A DNA stretch of 64,000 nt from Stieleria neptunia (GTDB lineage: Bacteria > Planctomycetota > Planctomycetia > Pirellulales > Pirellulaceae). The notes beneath the pieces are model-generated. The model did not search any database. It saw only the letters and a list, made by a program, of their open reading frames with translations, and had not been told where the DNA came from. The translations under genes and the position numbers were made by a program. The DNA lies in contig NZ_CP037423.1 of assembly GCF_007754155.1 (NCBI RefSeq), positions 9,172,938 through 9,236,937 on the forward strand, given 5' to 3'. Shown piece after piece: positions 43,132-53,600 of this stretch (positions are counted from its first letter, which is position 1; each line of letters starts with the position of its first letter).

Positions 43132-43860
43132 CTACTGGTCCCCCTCGGCATCGAGTGCGGCTTTGGCTTTGGCAAAATCGGTCGTGTCTTCGACGACCTC
43201 GCCGTCGCGGAGCACGATCGTCCGCTTGGAATTGCGCGCGATGTTGGGGTCGTGCGTGACCAGAATCACCGTGATCCCTTGTTTCTCATTCAGCTCTTGG
43301 AACAACGCAATCACCTCGCGGCTGGTCTGGGAGTCCAGGTTGCCGGTCGGCTCATCCCCCATCAAGATCGACGGACGATTGACCAGTGCCCTGGCGATCG
43401 CCACACGTTGCTGCTGACCGCCGGAGAGCTGGCTGGGATGATGATGGTAGCGATCCCCCAACCCGACCTGATCCAACACCTCGCGCGCCCGATCATGCCG
43501 CTGGCGGGCGGACAGACGTGGGCCGTACATCAGCGGCAACTCGACGTTCTCCAGCGCCGAGGTCCGGTTGAGCAAATTAAAGTTCTGGAACACGAACCCG
43601 AGCTGCTTGTTTCGAATCCGAGCCCGCTGGTCACGGTTCATCGAGACGATCTCCTGGCCGTCGAGCAAGTAGCTGCCGTGGGACGGCCGGTCCAGACAAC
43701 CGAGCGTGTTCATCAACGTCGACTTGCCGCTGCCCGACGGACCGACCAACGCGATGTATTCCCCCCGCTGGATCTGCAAACTGACCGTACGGAGCGCGTG
43801 CACTTGGACTTCGCCCAAGTCATACACGCGTCTGACATCTCGAAGCTCGATCAATGCCAC
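43132..43860 (-). CDS. MacB/LolD-type ABC transporter ATPase
   Basis: The product is 242 residues from ATG 43860. Walker A is ALVGPSGSGKSTLMNTLGCL, the signature is HPSQLSGGQQQRVAIARALV, and Walker B is ILMGDEPTGNLDSQTS. The LGCLDRPSHGSY spacing is typical of MacB- or LolD-type ATPases that drive membrane-anchored exporters. The gene is third in the transcript macA, permease, ATPase, with 6-bp gaps. Confidence 0.95.
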   Translation of the reverse strand: MALIELRDVRRVYDLGEVQVHALRTVSLQIQRGEYIALVGPSGSGKSTLMNTLGCLDRPSHGSYLLDGQEIVSMNRDQRARIRNKQLGFVFQNFNLLNRTSALENVELPLMYGPRLSARQRHDRAREVLDQVGLGDRYHHHPSQLSGGQQQRVAIARALVNRPSILMGDEPTGNLDSQTSREVIALFQELNEKQGITVILVTHDPNIARNSKRTIVLRDGEVVEDTTDFAKAKAALDAEGDQ

Positions 43861-43866
43861 AATGGG

Positions 43867-45108
43867 TTACTCGTACCTGAGCGCGTCGATCGGGTCCAAC
43901 TTGCTGGCGCGCCGAGCGGGATAGAAACCGAAAAACACGCCGACCGCCGCGGCAAACCCCATCGCAACGAGCGCCGCGGGGAACGACACCACCATCGGCC
44001 AATCCGTCCCCGGTTTGTAGGCGTTGATCAACATCGTCGCGGCCATCGACATGCCGGTTCCGAGCGCCAATCCGATCACCCCGCCGATGCTCGACAACAC
44101 CACCGACTCGATCAAGAACTGCCACAAAATATCGCGGCCCCGCGCCCCGAGCGCCATCCGGATGCCGATCTCACGCGTCCGTTCGGTCACTGAAACCAAC
44201 ATGATGTTCATGATGCCGACGCCTCCGACGACCAACGAAATCCCCGCGATCGCCGACAACATCAACGTCAGCGTTCCGGTGATCATCCCCAACGTTCCGG
44301 CAACCTCTTCCATGTCCGTGATGTCGAAATCGTCTTCCTCCCCCGGTGCGATGTCATGTCGCTCGAGCAACAAATTGCGAATCTGACGCGTCGCCGTACT
44401 CATCTGGTTGGTGCTGCGCGCCGAAACCATGATCGCATGAATGTTATCCATCGGTGATCCGAGCAACCGCTTGCGCACCGTCGTCTGCGGCATCAACAAC
44501 AGATTGTCCTGGTCATCACCAACCATGTTGGCGCCTTTCTTGGACAGGATTCCGATCACGCGAATGGGCACGTTGTTGACGCGCAGCGTCTCGCCGAGCG
44601 GATTGGTGGTGCGAAACAACTTCGGTATCAAAGTTTGGCCGATCACGCACACCTTGGCCTTGGACTCGACGTCGGCTTCGCTGAAAAACGACCCGGCCTG
44701 AAGCCCCCAATTGCGGACCAGCAAGAAGTCCGTGCCGACACCCAACATCTCCTTGGGGCTCCAATTTTCGTTGCCGTAAATCACCTGCCCGCCGGTGAAC
44801 ACCAATGGTGAAGCGGCCAAGACCGCCGGACATTCCGTGCTGATCGCATCGGCATCCGCAGCGGTCAACGACGGCGCATCGTTCTGGCGAACGCCGCCGT
44901 CGGTGGTTTGCCCCGGGATTACAAAGATTACGTTGGTGCCCAGGTTTTCCAATTCACCTTGCACCAGTCGGTTCGCGCCCTGACCGATCGACACGATGGT
45001 GGTCACCGCGGCAATCCCGATCACCACGCCGATGACCGTCAACACCGCGCGCATCTTGTTTTTCAACAAGGCTCTCAGCGCGATCCGAATGGTATCCAAG
45101 AACGACAT
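43867..45108 (-). CDS. MacB-type ABC transporter permease
   Basis: The product is 413 residues from ATG 45108. The first span is KMRAVLTVIGVVIGIAAVTTI after MSFLDTIRIALRALLKN (MacB-like N-terminus). A long periplasmic domain follows (about 45-280), then three spans: LMLSAIAGISLVVGGVGIMN, GRDILWQFLIESVVLSSIGG and AALVAMGFAAAVGVFFGFYP. The motif ERTREIGIRMALGARGRDIL is the FtsX/MacB coupling loop. It exports peptides, lipoproteins or drugs together with MacA and an outer-membrane channel encoded elsewhere. Confidence 0.93.
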   Translation of the reverse strand: MSFLDTIRIALRALLKNKMRAVLTVIGVVIGIAAVTTIVSIGQGANRLVQGELENLGTNVIFVIPGQTTDGGVRQNDAPSLTAADADAISTECPAVLAASPLVFTGGQVIYGNENWSPKEMLGVGTDFLLVRNWGLQAGSFFSEADVESKAKVCVIGQTLIPKLFRTTNPLGETLRVNNVPIRVIGILSKKGANMVGDDQDNLLLMPQTTVRKRLLGSPMDNIHAIMVSARSTNQMSTATRQIRNLLLERHDIAPGEEDDFDITDMEEVAGTLGMITGTLTLMLSAIAGISLVVGGVGIMNIMLVSVTERTREIGIRMALGARGRDILWQFLIESVVLSSIGGVIGLALGTGMSMAATMLINAYKPGTDWPMVVSFPAALVAMGFAAAVGVFFGFYPARRASKLDPIDALRYE

Positions 45109-45114
45109 GGGTGA

Positions 45115-46377
45115 TTACTTTTTCACTTCCTGGCCGGTCACCAATGAATCACCGACCGAAAGCGCTCCCGACTTCAGCTCGGTGAATCCGCTTTCGCTCA
45201 ATCCGGTTTCGATCTCCACGGCGCGCAGCAACTTTCCATCGACGACCCAGACGTGGCGCTTGTTCCGCACCCTTCGCTTCTTCGCTTTCTCCGCCGCCGG
45301 CAGTTGCTGCTCCTGGTCATCCCGATCGCGCTTCGCTTTCCACGTCGACCCATCGATCAGGTGCCGGTCGGACTCGCGCACCCACTCGATCTCTTCGGGA
45401 AAGAAACGGAGTGCGGCGTTGGGCAATTTCGGCACATCGCTGATCGAATCGACTTCGAACGAGATGCTGGCTGTCATTCCGGGCAACAGTTTCAAGTCGG
45501 GATTGCTGGTCACGATGACGACGGGATAGGTGACCACGTTCTGGTTGGCGACGCTGCTGACGCGAATCTGCTCGATCTCGCCGGTGAACAACTCGTCGGG
45601 GTGGGCGTCGACGGTGAACGTCACCGGCCGCGATTCAGCTTGAGCCTTTTGAACCAGCCCGATGTCCGCTTCGTCAACGGAGGCGAACACGTGAACCTGG
45701 TCACGCAGATCCGGGGCGACGATGAACAGTTCCGGCGTCTGAAACGAGGCGGCAAGTGTTTGTCCGGGGTCGATCTTTCGGTCGATGATCATGCCGTCGA
45801 CCGGAGCCGTGATCTCACAGTAATTCAGGTTCGCCCGTGAATTTTCCAGCGACGCCTCGGCCTGCTGAATCATCGCGTGCGCGACTTTTAACTGCGCTTC
45901 CAACGACTTCACTTCGAACACGAGCGCGTCCATTTCGCTGTCGGAGAGGAAGCCGACGCTCTTGGTGTACAACTTCTGACCGCGATCGTAGCTGTTGTTG
46001 GCCTGGATCAACTCCGCTTCGATCCGTTCCAGTTCCGCCTTTCGCGTGGCCAGGGTCGCTTCGTCCCTGGCGACGTCGGCTTTGAAAAGCCGCGGGTCGA
46101 TCGTCGCCAACACGTCACCCTTTTTGACCTCGTCATTGAAATCGACGTTCAGCTCCTCGATCGGCCCCGAGACGACCGAACCGACCAGCACCGATTGGAC
46201 CGGCCGTACCGAACCGGTGGAATTGACATACCGCGTCACATCCCCGCGGACGATCGCGGCGGTTTCCCACTTCATCCGATGACGTTCTTCCCAATAGGTC
46301 ATCGCCGGTTTGTATCCGACTGTACCAATACCAGCCAAAACGCCAATCAGGACCAGCATTTTGACAAGCATCTTCAT
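45115..46377 (-). CDS. MacA-type periplasmic adaptor subunit
   Basis: The product is 420 residues from ATG 46377. A single N-terminal membrane anchor (MLVKMLVLIGVLAGIGTVGY) precedes a lipoyl half (SVVSGPIEELNVDFNDEVKK), a long alpha-hairpin with ATRKAELERIEAELIQANNS, the second lipoyl half (NYCEITAPVDGMIIDRKIDP) and a beta-barrel domain. This is the HlyD/MacA adaptor plan. A basic insertion (KAKRDRDDQEQQLPAAEKAK) near the C-terminus is unusual. It is the first gene of the exporter operon. Confidence 0.93.
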   Translation of the reverse strand: MKMLVKMLVLIGVLAGIGTVGYKPAMTYWEERHRMKWETAAIVRGDVTRYVNSTGSVRPVQSVLVGSVVSGPIEELNVDFNDEVKKGDVLATIDPRLFKADVARDEATLATRKAELERIEAELIQANNSYDRGQKLYTKSVGFLSDSEMDALVFEVKSLEAQLKVAHAMIQQAEASLENSRANLNYCEITAPVDGMIIDRKIDPGQTLAASFQTPELFIVAPDLRDQVHVFASVDEADIGLVQKAQAESRPVTFTVDAHPDELFTGEIEQIRVSSVANQNVVTYPVVIVTSNPDLKLLPGMTASISFEVDSISDVPKLPNAALRFFPEEIEWVRESDRHLIDGSTWKAKRDRDDQEQQLPAAEKAKKRRVRNKRHVWVVDGKLLRAVEIETGLSESGFTELKSGALSVGDSLVTGQEVKK

Positions 46378-46659
46378 TCGACTGCGGGGCGAGAGACAGG
46401 AGTGTGATCAACGCCCTTTCAAGTCTAGTTGATCGACGACCCGGACAAGACCTTTGGCAATTGATTCGCATCGCGATCGAAAATCTTGGCACCGCACGCT
46501 CAATGTCACTTACTTTGGCTTTAAAGGTGTTAGCGGAACGGCGCGAGCCGTCCGGTCGCGCTTCAAAAACACCGTGAAAGACCGGAGGGCTCGCGCCCTA
46601 CCGCTAACAAAAACACCCCGCTTGGCGTCAAAGTAGGTGGCATTGGGCGCGCGCTCGCT
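46378..46659. other. Intergenic region with REP-like family 2 hairpin
   Basis: The palindrome at 46528-46609 pairs GTTAGCGGAACGGCGCGAGC with GCTCGCGCCCTACCGCTAAC. It lies between yraN and macA, both on minus, and could terminate yraN transcription. No gene. Confidence 0.75.
46528..46609. repeat. REP-like family 2 hairpin, copy 1
   Basis: The left arm is GTTAGCGGAACGGCGCGAGC, the right arm GCTCGCGCCCTACCGCTAAC. A sister copy with the same GCGAGCC...GGGCT(T/C)GCG core is at 57544-57612. Confidence 0.85.
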
Positions 46660-47130
46660 TCAGGACCACAATTGGAAATCGCCGGCGGCTTCGAAGGCGT
46701 GTTCGTAATGCTCGATCTTGACCGGCAACGATTCGCCCTTGGGCCACCAGATGGCGATCACATCGAAACGGCATGGCGTGCCGAGAAGTTTGCGACGTTT
46801 GAGAAATCGCAACGCGGCGCGGGTGATCCGCGCCTGCTTGTTTTCATCGACCCGATCGGCCGGATGGCCCGGGCGGGTCGTCTGCAGCGTTTTGACTTCG
46901 ACGAAGATCACCGCGCGGGACTTCTTGTCGGCGGCAATCAAATCGATTTCGCCGCCGCGGTCGGATTCACTTTCGGCGACCACCACGAATCCCTTTTGGC
47001 GCAGCAACCGCGCGGCGGCTTGCTCGCCCCGACGGCCGATCGGGGCCTCGGGATCGATCCGCCCGAAACGCCACTGGGAATAGCGATCCCAGAGATGCTG
47101 GATGAATCGCGGGGGCGTTGGACGTGTCAT
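46660..47130 (-). CDS. yraN: YraN/UPF0102 endonuclease-fold protein
   Basis: The product is 156 residues from ATG 47130 (a start six bases upstream is also possible). The UPF0102 core is RRGEQAAARLLRQKGFVVVA, then RGGEIDLIAADKKSRAVIFV with the E-x-D...E-V-K pattern of restriction-endonuclease-like folds (FVEVKTLQTT). The remaining DVIAIWW strand is typical. YraN genes often sit next to rplS, as here. A role in DNA or Holliday-junction processing is suspected in the literature but not settled. Confidence 0.88.
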   Translation of the reverse strand: MTRPTPPRFIQHLWDRYSQWRFGRIDPEAPIGRRGEQAAARLLRQKGFVVVAESESDRGGEIDLIAADKKSRAVIFVEVKTLQTTRPGHPADRVDENKQARITRAALRFLKRRKLLGTPCRFDVIAIWWPKGESLPVKIEHYEHAFEAAGDFQLWS

Positions 47131-47141
47131 GGGCAAACACG

Positions 47142-47200
47142 AGTGGGATAGGCTTCCGGACTGTCGAGCCTGAGATAACAGGCTGGAAGCCTATCCCACG
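47142..47200. repeat. REP-like palindrome, copy 5
   Basis: GTGGGATAGGCTTCCGGACT is answered by AGGCTGGAAGCCTATCCCAC between rplS and yraN. A separate hairpin, GTCAGGCTGTGCCTGAC, follows at about 47251-47268. Confidence 0.88.
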
Positions 47201-47321
47201 TTCGCTGCTCCCGATTGGTTACAGCGAAAACTCCGCAGTCAGGTTCGTAGGTCAGGCTGTGCCTGACTGCCCGCTGGCATGCACAGCATGCCCTACGGCT
47301 GTCGCCATGTTGACGAGCGGC

Positions 47322-47675
47322 CTAGGATCGGCGGCGTTCTTTCAGACGCACGGCTTTGCCGACTCGGCCACGCAGGAAGTACAGTTTCGCGCGACGCACG
47401 ACACCGCTCCGCTTGACTTCGACCTTTTCGATGCGGGGGCTGTGCAGCGGGAATTTTCGCTCCACCCCCTCACCGGCGACGATGCGTCGGACGGTGAACA
47501 TCTCTTTGGACCCGCTGCCGGAGAGGGCGATCACGACTCCGGTGAAGACCTGGATCCGCTCCTTGTTGCCTTCCAGAATTCGCAGGTGAACATCAACGGT
47601 GTCACCGATTTCAAACTTCGGCGGGTTCTCTTTGATCGCGGTCTGCTCGACCTTGTCCAGAATGGCTTGGCTCAT
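47322..47675 (-). CDS. rplS: 50S ribosomal protein L19
   Basis: The product is 117 residues from ATG 47675. The L19 signature [20 protein letters not shown] is followed by [40 protein letters not shown] and the basic C-terminus [20 protein letters not shown]. The length is that of the family. It lies in the conserved order rpsP, trmD, rplS, all minus. Confidence 0.98.
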   Translation of the reverse strand: MSQAILDKVEQTAIKENPPKFEIGDTVDVHLRILEGNKERIQVFTGVVIALSGSGSKEMFTVRRIVAGEGVERKFPLHSPRIEKVEVKRSGVVRRAKLYFLRGRVGKAVRLKERRRS

Positions 47676-47774
47676 CGTACTACTCTCTTCGTCTGACTGA
47701 TCGCCGAAGTCGCCAGACTTCGGGCGTGGAATTCAAGTTCCCGGAAACTGGCGAATCCGGCTGTCTGGTGCTGT

Positions 47775-48470
47775 CTACTCTTCTTCATCGAGCAAATCCG
47801 CTCGACGTTGTTTCGTTCTGATTCGACTTTGCTCGGCCCGCCACGCGGCGATCGCTTCGTGGTTGCCGCCGAGTAAGACCTCGGGAACGTGATGCCCCCG
47901 AAAGTCTCGCGGTCGCGTGTACTGCGGAAACTCCAGCAACCGATTTCCGCGGCTGAAGGAATCATCCACATGACTGTTTTGATCACCCAACACGCCGGGC
48001 AACAACCGCACGACGCCGTCGATGATCGTCATCGCCGCGACCTCGCCTCCGTTCAAGACGAAATCGCCGACACTGACTTCCTCTGGTTCCAAGATGTCGA
48101 CCACTCGTTGGTCGAACCCTTCGTAACGTCCGCACAGCAGCATGACTCGGTCGCTGAGTGCCAAGTCCTCTGCCATGCGTTGGTCAAATCGCTCGCCTTG
48201 CGGCGTCAGCATGATCTTCCGCGACGGCGTCTCCGCCATCCGCTCGATGTCTTCCACACAAGGCACCGTGACATCGACTTGCAACAGCATGCCCGGGCCT
48301 CCGCCGAAGGGCCGATCATCCACTTTTCGGTGCGGCGTGTCGGCGGCCCAGTCACGCAGATCATGTCGGTGGATTTCGACCAGCCCTTTGGCGATCGCTT
48401 TTTCCAACAAACTCTGCGTCAGGTAGCCGTCGAAGATCGCCGGGAACAGCGTGACGATGTCAAATCGCAC
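47775..48470 (-). CDS. trmD: tRNA (guanine37-N1)-methyltransferase
   Basis: The product is 231 residues from ATG 48470 (MRFDIVTLFPAIFDGYLTQS). TrmD methylates G37 of tRNAs with SAM. The trefoil-knot motifs are PFGGGPGMLLQ, LLCGRYEGFDQRVVDILEPE and SVGDFVLNGGEVAAMTIIDG. The C-terminus, HHVPEVLLGGNHEAIAAWRA, is the normal end. It lies between rpsP and rplS with no rimM between. Confidence 0.98.
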   Translation of the reverse strand: MRFDIVTLFPAIFDGYLTQSLLEKAIAKGLVEIHRHDLRDWAADTPHRKVDDRPFGGGPGMLLQVDVTVPCVEDIERMAETPSRKIMLTPQGERFDQRMAEDLALSDRVMLLCGRYEGFDQRVVDILEPEEVSVGDFVLNGGEVAAMTIIDGVVRLLPGVLGDQNSHVDDSFSRGNRLLEFPQYTRPRDFRGHHVPEVLLGGNHEAIAAWRAEQSRIRTKQRRADLLDEEE

Positions 48471-48529
48471 TCGTCTCTCTCCCGCGATCCTGGTTGCCGT
48501 CTAAAAGGGAACGAATCAGCCGTCCGGAA

Positions 48530-48961
48530 TCACTCGGCGGTCGCTTCGGCTTCGGCAACCGACTCACCTTCCGCGGCAGCTTCTTCGGCCGGCGCTGCTT
48601 CGGCGGCCGGCTCTTCTTTGGCGACCGGCTTGGGTGCTTCGGCGGGTGCCGGCGTGTATTCCTTTCGCTTGCCGAGTCGCTCAAGCGCTTCTTTTTGGGC
48701 GTCCAGGTGCGTCCCCTCGGTGCCGTACTTTTTGATCAGCACGGCGACCTTTTCACTCGGCTGCGCGCCGACGCTCAACCAGTGGTCGACGCGATCGCTT
48801 TTGAGTTGAACGCGGGCATCGGTTTCGGGGCACATCGGGTCGTAATAGCCCAACTCTTCGATCACCCGACCGTCGCGCGGCGACCGCTGGTCCATCGCGC
48901 AAACTCGGAAGAAAGGTCGGTGGGTGCGACCCATCTTTTTCAGACGGATTCGAACTGACAT
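48530..48961 (-). CDS. rpsP: 30S ribosomal protein S16
   Basis: The product is 143 residues from ATG 48961. The S16 start MSVRIRLKKMGRTHRPFFRV is followed by VIEELGYYDPM and the SVGAQPSEKVAVLIKKYG region. The last 45 residues are an Ala/Glu-rich low-complexity tail (KPVAKEEPAAEAAPAEEAAA) absent from short bacterial S16 proteins. It lies directly downstream of ffh. Confidence 0.97.
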   Translation of the reverse strand: MSVRIRLKKMGRTHRPFFRVCAMDQRSPRDGRVIEELGYYDPMCPETDARVQLKSDRVDHWLSVGAQPSEKVAVLIKKYGTEGTHLDAQKEALERLGKRKEYTPAPAEAPKPVAKEEPAAEAAPAEEAAAEGESVAEAEATAE

Positions 48962-49004
48962 TTCAAACTCACTCCAGGAAAAAACAAATTGTGTTGGTGA
49001 ACTG

Positions 49005-50480
49005 CTATCTCTTGTTTCGTCGCTTTTGACGCTTCAACTTGTCACGCTGCTTTCGCAACTTGGCGCGTTCGGCGTTTGACAATCGCTTGCCGGTGCCTTT
49101 TTTGACACGCATGCCGTCCAGGCTGCCATTGCCACTGGCCATCGCCCCCTGCAGCTGCTGCATCATCTTTGCCCGATCCATCATCGAGCCGCCGGCCATG
49201 CCCTGCATCAACGGTTTCATGATGTCGAACTGCTTGACCAACTGGCTGATCACCGGCGTTTGCACGCCGGCACCCTTGGCAATCCGCGTCCGACGCGAGG
49301 CGTCGATGATTTTGGGATTCCGGCGTTCGGCCGCGGTCATGGCATTGATCGCGCCGATCGTTTGCCGAATGCCCCCGGCCGCCTCTTCGCTTTCCAAAGC
49401 GTCCTTGAACTGCCCCATGCCGGGCATCAAGCCCATCATGCGGCCCATCAAGCCAGGCTTGCTGACTTTCTCCATCATGTTCTTAAAATCGTCTAACGTG
49501 AAGTCGCCGGAAGCCATTTTGGCCTCCAACTCCTCGCGTTCCTTCTCGTCGACGATCCGATGGGCTTCCGCGGCGGCGGCCACGATGTCGCCCATCTGCA
49601 AAATTCGGCCGGCCATCCCCTCGGGACGAAACGGCTCCAGTGCGTCAAAATGCTCGCCGGTTCCGATAAATTTGATCGGCACGCCGGTGACGTGCTTGAC
49701 CGACAACAACGCCCCGCCACGGGCATCGCCGTCCAACTTGGTCATCACGACCCCGTCCAGCTCGAGCGACTTGTTGAACGCGTCGGCACTGTTGACGGCA
49801 TCCTGGCCGGTCATCCCGTCGACCACCAGGTAGACCTGATCCGGGCTGACCTTTTTGTCGATCCGCGCCAATTCCGCCATCAACTCCTCGTCGATGGCCA
49901 GACGCCCGGCGGTGTCCAAAATCACGACCCGCGATCCGTCCGCTTCGGCCTTGGCGACACCGTTCTTGCAGACTTGAACGGGATTTTTGTTGTCCGGCTC
50001 GCTGTAGACCGGCACGCCCAATTGCTCGCCGATCACCTTCAATTGTTCGATCGCCGCGGGTCGCTGAAGGTCTGCGGCCACCAACGTCGGCTTGATTTTT
50101 TGCTCGATCAACAACTGCGCCAGCTTGCCGCAGGTCGTCGTCTTTCCGCTCCCCTGCAACCCGCACAACATGATGATCGTCGCACCATCTTTCTTCAGAT
50201 GGATCGACGGATCGACCGGCCCCAAAATCGAAACCAGCTCGTCGTGGACGATGCGAACCAGCTCTTGCTCCGGCCGCAGGCTCAGCAGCACCTTTTTGCC
50301 GAGCGCCCGCTCGGTCACGTGCCCCATGAACTCCTGAACCACCTGATAACTGACATCCGCTTCCAGCAGAGACCGCTGAACGATGTCCAACCCCTCGCGC
50401 ATATTGCCCTCGGTCAGCTTGCCTTTGCCACGCAAGCTCTTAAATGCCGATTGCAATCCGTCTGAAAGGGAATCAAACAC
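49005..50480 (-). CDS. ffh: Signal recognition particle protein Ffh
   Basis: The product is 491 residues from ATG 50480 (MFDSLSDGLQSAFKSLRGKG). The N-domain precedes the GTPase with GLQGSGKTTTCGKLA, DTAGRLAIDEELM and TKLDGDARGGALLS, then a methionine-rich M domain (GLMGRMMGLMPGMGQFKDAL) that binds 4.5S RNA and signal peptides. The C-terminal tail is Lys/Arg-rich (KLRKQRDKLKRQKRRNKR). It is likely the first gene of the run ffh-rpsP-trmD-rplS. Confidence 0.98.
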   Translation of the reverse strand: MFDSLSDGLQSAFKSLRGKGKLTEGNMREGLDIVQRSLLEADVSYQVVQEFMGHVTERALGKKVLLSLRPEQELVRIVHDELVSILGPVDPSIHLKKDGATIIMLCGLQGSGKTTTCGKLAQLLIEQKIKPTLVAADLQRPAAIEQLKVIGEQLGVPVYSEPDNKNPVQVCKNGVAKAEADGSRVVILDTAGRLAIDEELMAELARIDKKVSPDQVYLVVDGMTGQDAVNSADAFNKSLELDGVVMTKLDGDARGGALLSVKHVTGVPIKFIGTGEHFDALEPFRPEGMAGRILQMGDIVAAAAEAHRIVDEKEREELEAKMASGDFTLDDFKNMMEKVSKPGLMGRMMGLMPGMGQFKDALESEEAAGGIRQTIGAINAMTAAERRNPKIIDASRRTRIAKGAGVQTPVISQLVKQFDIMKPLMQGMAGGSMMDRAKMMQQLQGAMASGNGSLDGMRVKKGTGKRLSNAERAKLRKQRDKLKRQKRRNKR

Positions 50481-50614
50481 GCTGAAACAGGAAAATTTCG
50501 AGGAAACAAAGCATCATGCACCCTCCGAAGCACCCAACGGGCGCACCGATAGCGGGCGCGGGAAAGCCCGGCAGTGTACGAGGGGCAGTGCCGTTTTGTA
50601 AATGGAGAAAGCCC

Positions 50615-53600
50615 CTACTTTGCCAGCGGTTTCTCCGGTTCGGCCAACCCGGTGACCGACAACACCCACTCTAGTGGATCATCCGCAGACACCAAACCGG
50701 TGTGAGTCAGCGAAAAAGTCTTCCTGCTCGCCGGATTCGGCAAGCCCAACGCACTTTCTACCGTCACCGCACCATCACCCACCCCCTCAAACAGCTCCTC
50801 GGCCTGCGTCAGCTTCTCGATGCGGGCGGCATAGGCCGGAGAAACCGCCAGACGCGCGAGTTCACCGGGCAGGCGTGCCGCCAATCGCTCGCGCCGTGAC
50901 GCGGTCAGAAAACTCTTCGTCCCCGCCGCCAAGTGGAACCGAATCCCCGCCGGTCGGTCCCGCCGATGCAAACGCGCCAAAAACTCGCTCTCCGGATCCA
51001 ACGCTTCGGCCGCCTCCCCCCGCCCGTCGGCAATCGTGTTGAGCGCCCCCGGAGTCCCGGTGATCAACCGAAACGCCACGTCGAACAACTCCAGCTCGTC
51101 GTGAAACGCCGCCAGGGCCGAGCCGCGAAACGGAGTCCCCAGCGTCACCACGTTGGGAACGATTCGCGACGGGAAATCAGGCTCGGTGACCGCCCAAGTC
51201 GACACGAGACCGCCGAGTGAATGGGCCACCAAATGGACGCGCACTCCGGGATGCTCCCGCCCGAATTCGATCAACTGCTCGGCCAGCCGATGACCGATTT
51301 CGTCCGGGGGCCCGTCGTTGGGGTACTCAAACCGCATCGACGCAATCCCACGCTCGGCCAACGCCTCGGCCGCACGGTCAAACGTGGACTCGCTGCCCTC
51401 CAATCCGTGCACGAACACCACAACGTCGCCGGAATCATCGACATCCTCCCGCCCGATCAGCCGCGGCGGCGCCAATTGTTTCATCAGTTCCCACTTGGGC
51501 GTCTGCTTCAACTCGATCACCAACTCGCGGTCATTGAGCGTGAACTCGATCTTGCCGACCAGCTCCAAGGCGACCAATCCGATCCGATCTTGATTGCCAA
51601 GCTCCCGCCACCGCGGCGCGTCACCGGCTCGCCCGCCCAAGGTGCGGCGCAATTTGGTTTCGTCATAACGCCCGTCGACCAACGCCAACCGAATCGTGGT
51701 CGATGCCGGCTGGTCGGGTTGCGGGGTGGGCTGTTGGCAGGACGCCGCGTTCGGCGTGACGGCCAGCACCAGGGCGGCAACCAGCGTCGCCGCAGCACGG
51801 ACGCGACGGATGCCCAGCCGCGTCGATTGCATCCACAACACGATCCACGACGCCACAAAACACAGCCCGGAGATCAATGCCAGCGCGGCGGCCGACGCCC
51901 ACTGGAACGAGCGTGCTTGCTCGGGCGGCTCGGTGGTCACCGCGAACGAACGCAACCACTGGTCACCGTAACGGGACAACGTCGCATACGAAAACAGAGA
52001 CGTGGCCCACAGCGGTCGTTGTTCTTCCACCCAATCGTCCTCCCACTCCTCTTCCCAATCGTCTTCGTCCGCGACGTCCGATTCAGCCGGAAACACCGTC
52101 AACGAATCATAGTCGGCCAGCGGCTCGTAGCCGTCGGGATCCGAAATCGCAAACGGCGCGCTAAATAGGATCTGAAACATCATCACGACCGGCAAGATTG
52201 CGGTCGCCACCAACGGCGCCCGGCCGGCCAGGGCCGAGATCAATAATCCCAGCATCGTGGCGGCGACCGAGACGCCCAACAACACGACGACGACGCCCGG
52301 CAATTGCGTCACCCGCTCGTCCACGAAAAACGAACGCGCCAGCCACCGGTCCCGAATCACGTACAGCAATCCCGCAAAGACCAGGGTTTGCAACAGCCCG
52401 GCAAGCGAGAGCACCAGTGACTTGGCCGCCAGCACTTGCCCCCAGGTCAAACCGTAAGAACGTTCGTAGTCGTAAAGTTCCCGATCGCGGGTGATCGACA
52501 GATGGCTGCCGCTGGCCGACATCCAAATCACCGACACCACCGCCAAGAACCCCAATCGGTTGATCGGTGCCATCTCGCCATACAACCCATCGGCGACGTC
52601 CCGATCGGGATCCGTCGGCACGCTGATCGCGATCGCCACGGCAAACAAGAACGGGACCAACAGCATGCCGATCACGAAGTGCGGGATGCGGATCGGCCCC
52701 AGAGCGAGACGCGACAACTTGGGCGAGGTCAGTTTTTGCCGTTCGCGACGAAGCAGAATCGCCATCCGACTTGCAAGCCGGTACAGCGCGGAAGAAACGT
52801 CGTCCTCCTCGCCCATCGCCCCCGACTCATCCGCCGCAGGTGCAACGGTGGCGCCACTGTCTTCGACCGCACTGTCTTCGACCGCACCTCCCTCCGGCGT
52901 CGGCCGCATCGTGATCACGCGATCAAACGTCTCCAGCACATGGCGGTGGTGGGTGACGGCAACGATGGTCGCACCGCGGACGGCCAACGAGTGCAACAAC
53001 GCGATCACTTCGCCGGCCGTTTCATGGTCCAACCCACTGTCGGGCTCGTCCAGCACAATCACTCCGGCTCCGGACAACAGCGCGCCGGCGATCCGAAACC
53101 GACGCAATTGTCCGCCGCTGAGTTCCGCCGGAAACTTCTCCTTGGCCGACGTCGGCAGCCCCACCGAATCGAGTGCCGCGTCGATCTCAAACGGCAGCAA
53201 TTCGCGTTGATAAAAACCCGCGATCGCCTGCAACGCATCGCCAATCCTTAAATCCTGGTGCACCAAATCACGCTGCGGCACAAAGAACACACGCCCGCCC
53301 GTTTCAACGCCGTCGGCCAATCCGCTGCCGTCGCGAATCGTTTCCAACAACGTCGACTTGCCACAACCACTCGGTCCGACCAACGCCGTCATTTGGCCAC
53401 GCGAAAGGTGCAGCTTGGTCGCCGTCAGACGGCCTTCGACTTCCGCATCCACGGCCAGATCGAATCCGGCGATCGGCGTGACCGGCGCCAACATGCGTTT
53501 GGTCTGGTTGAACTTCCACGCCAGCGGACCGATTTGAACCACCGCGCCGTCGACCAGCTGACACAGATGCGTTGATCGACCATCGACAAACACGCTTGCC

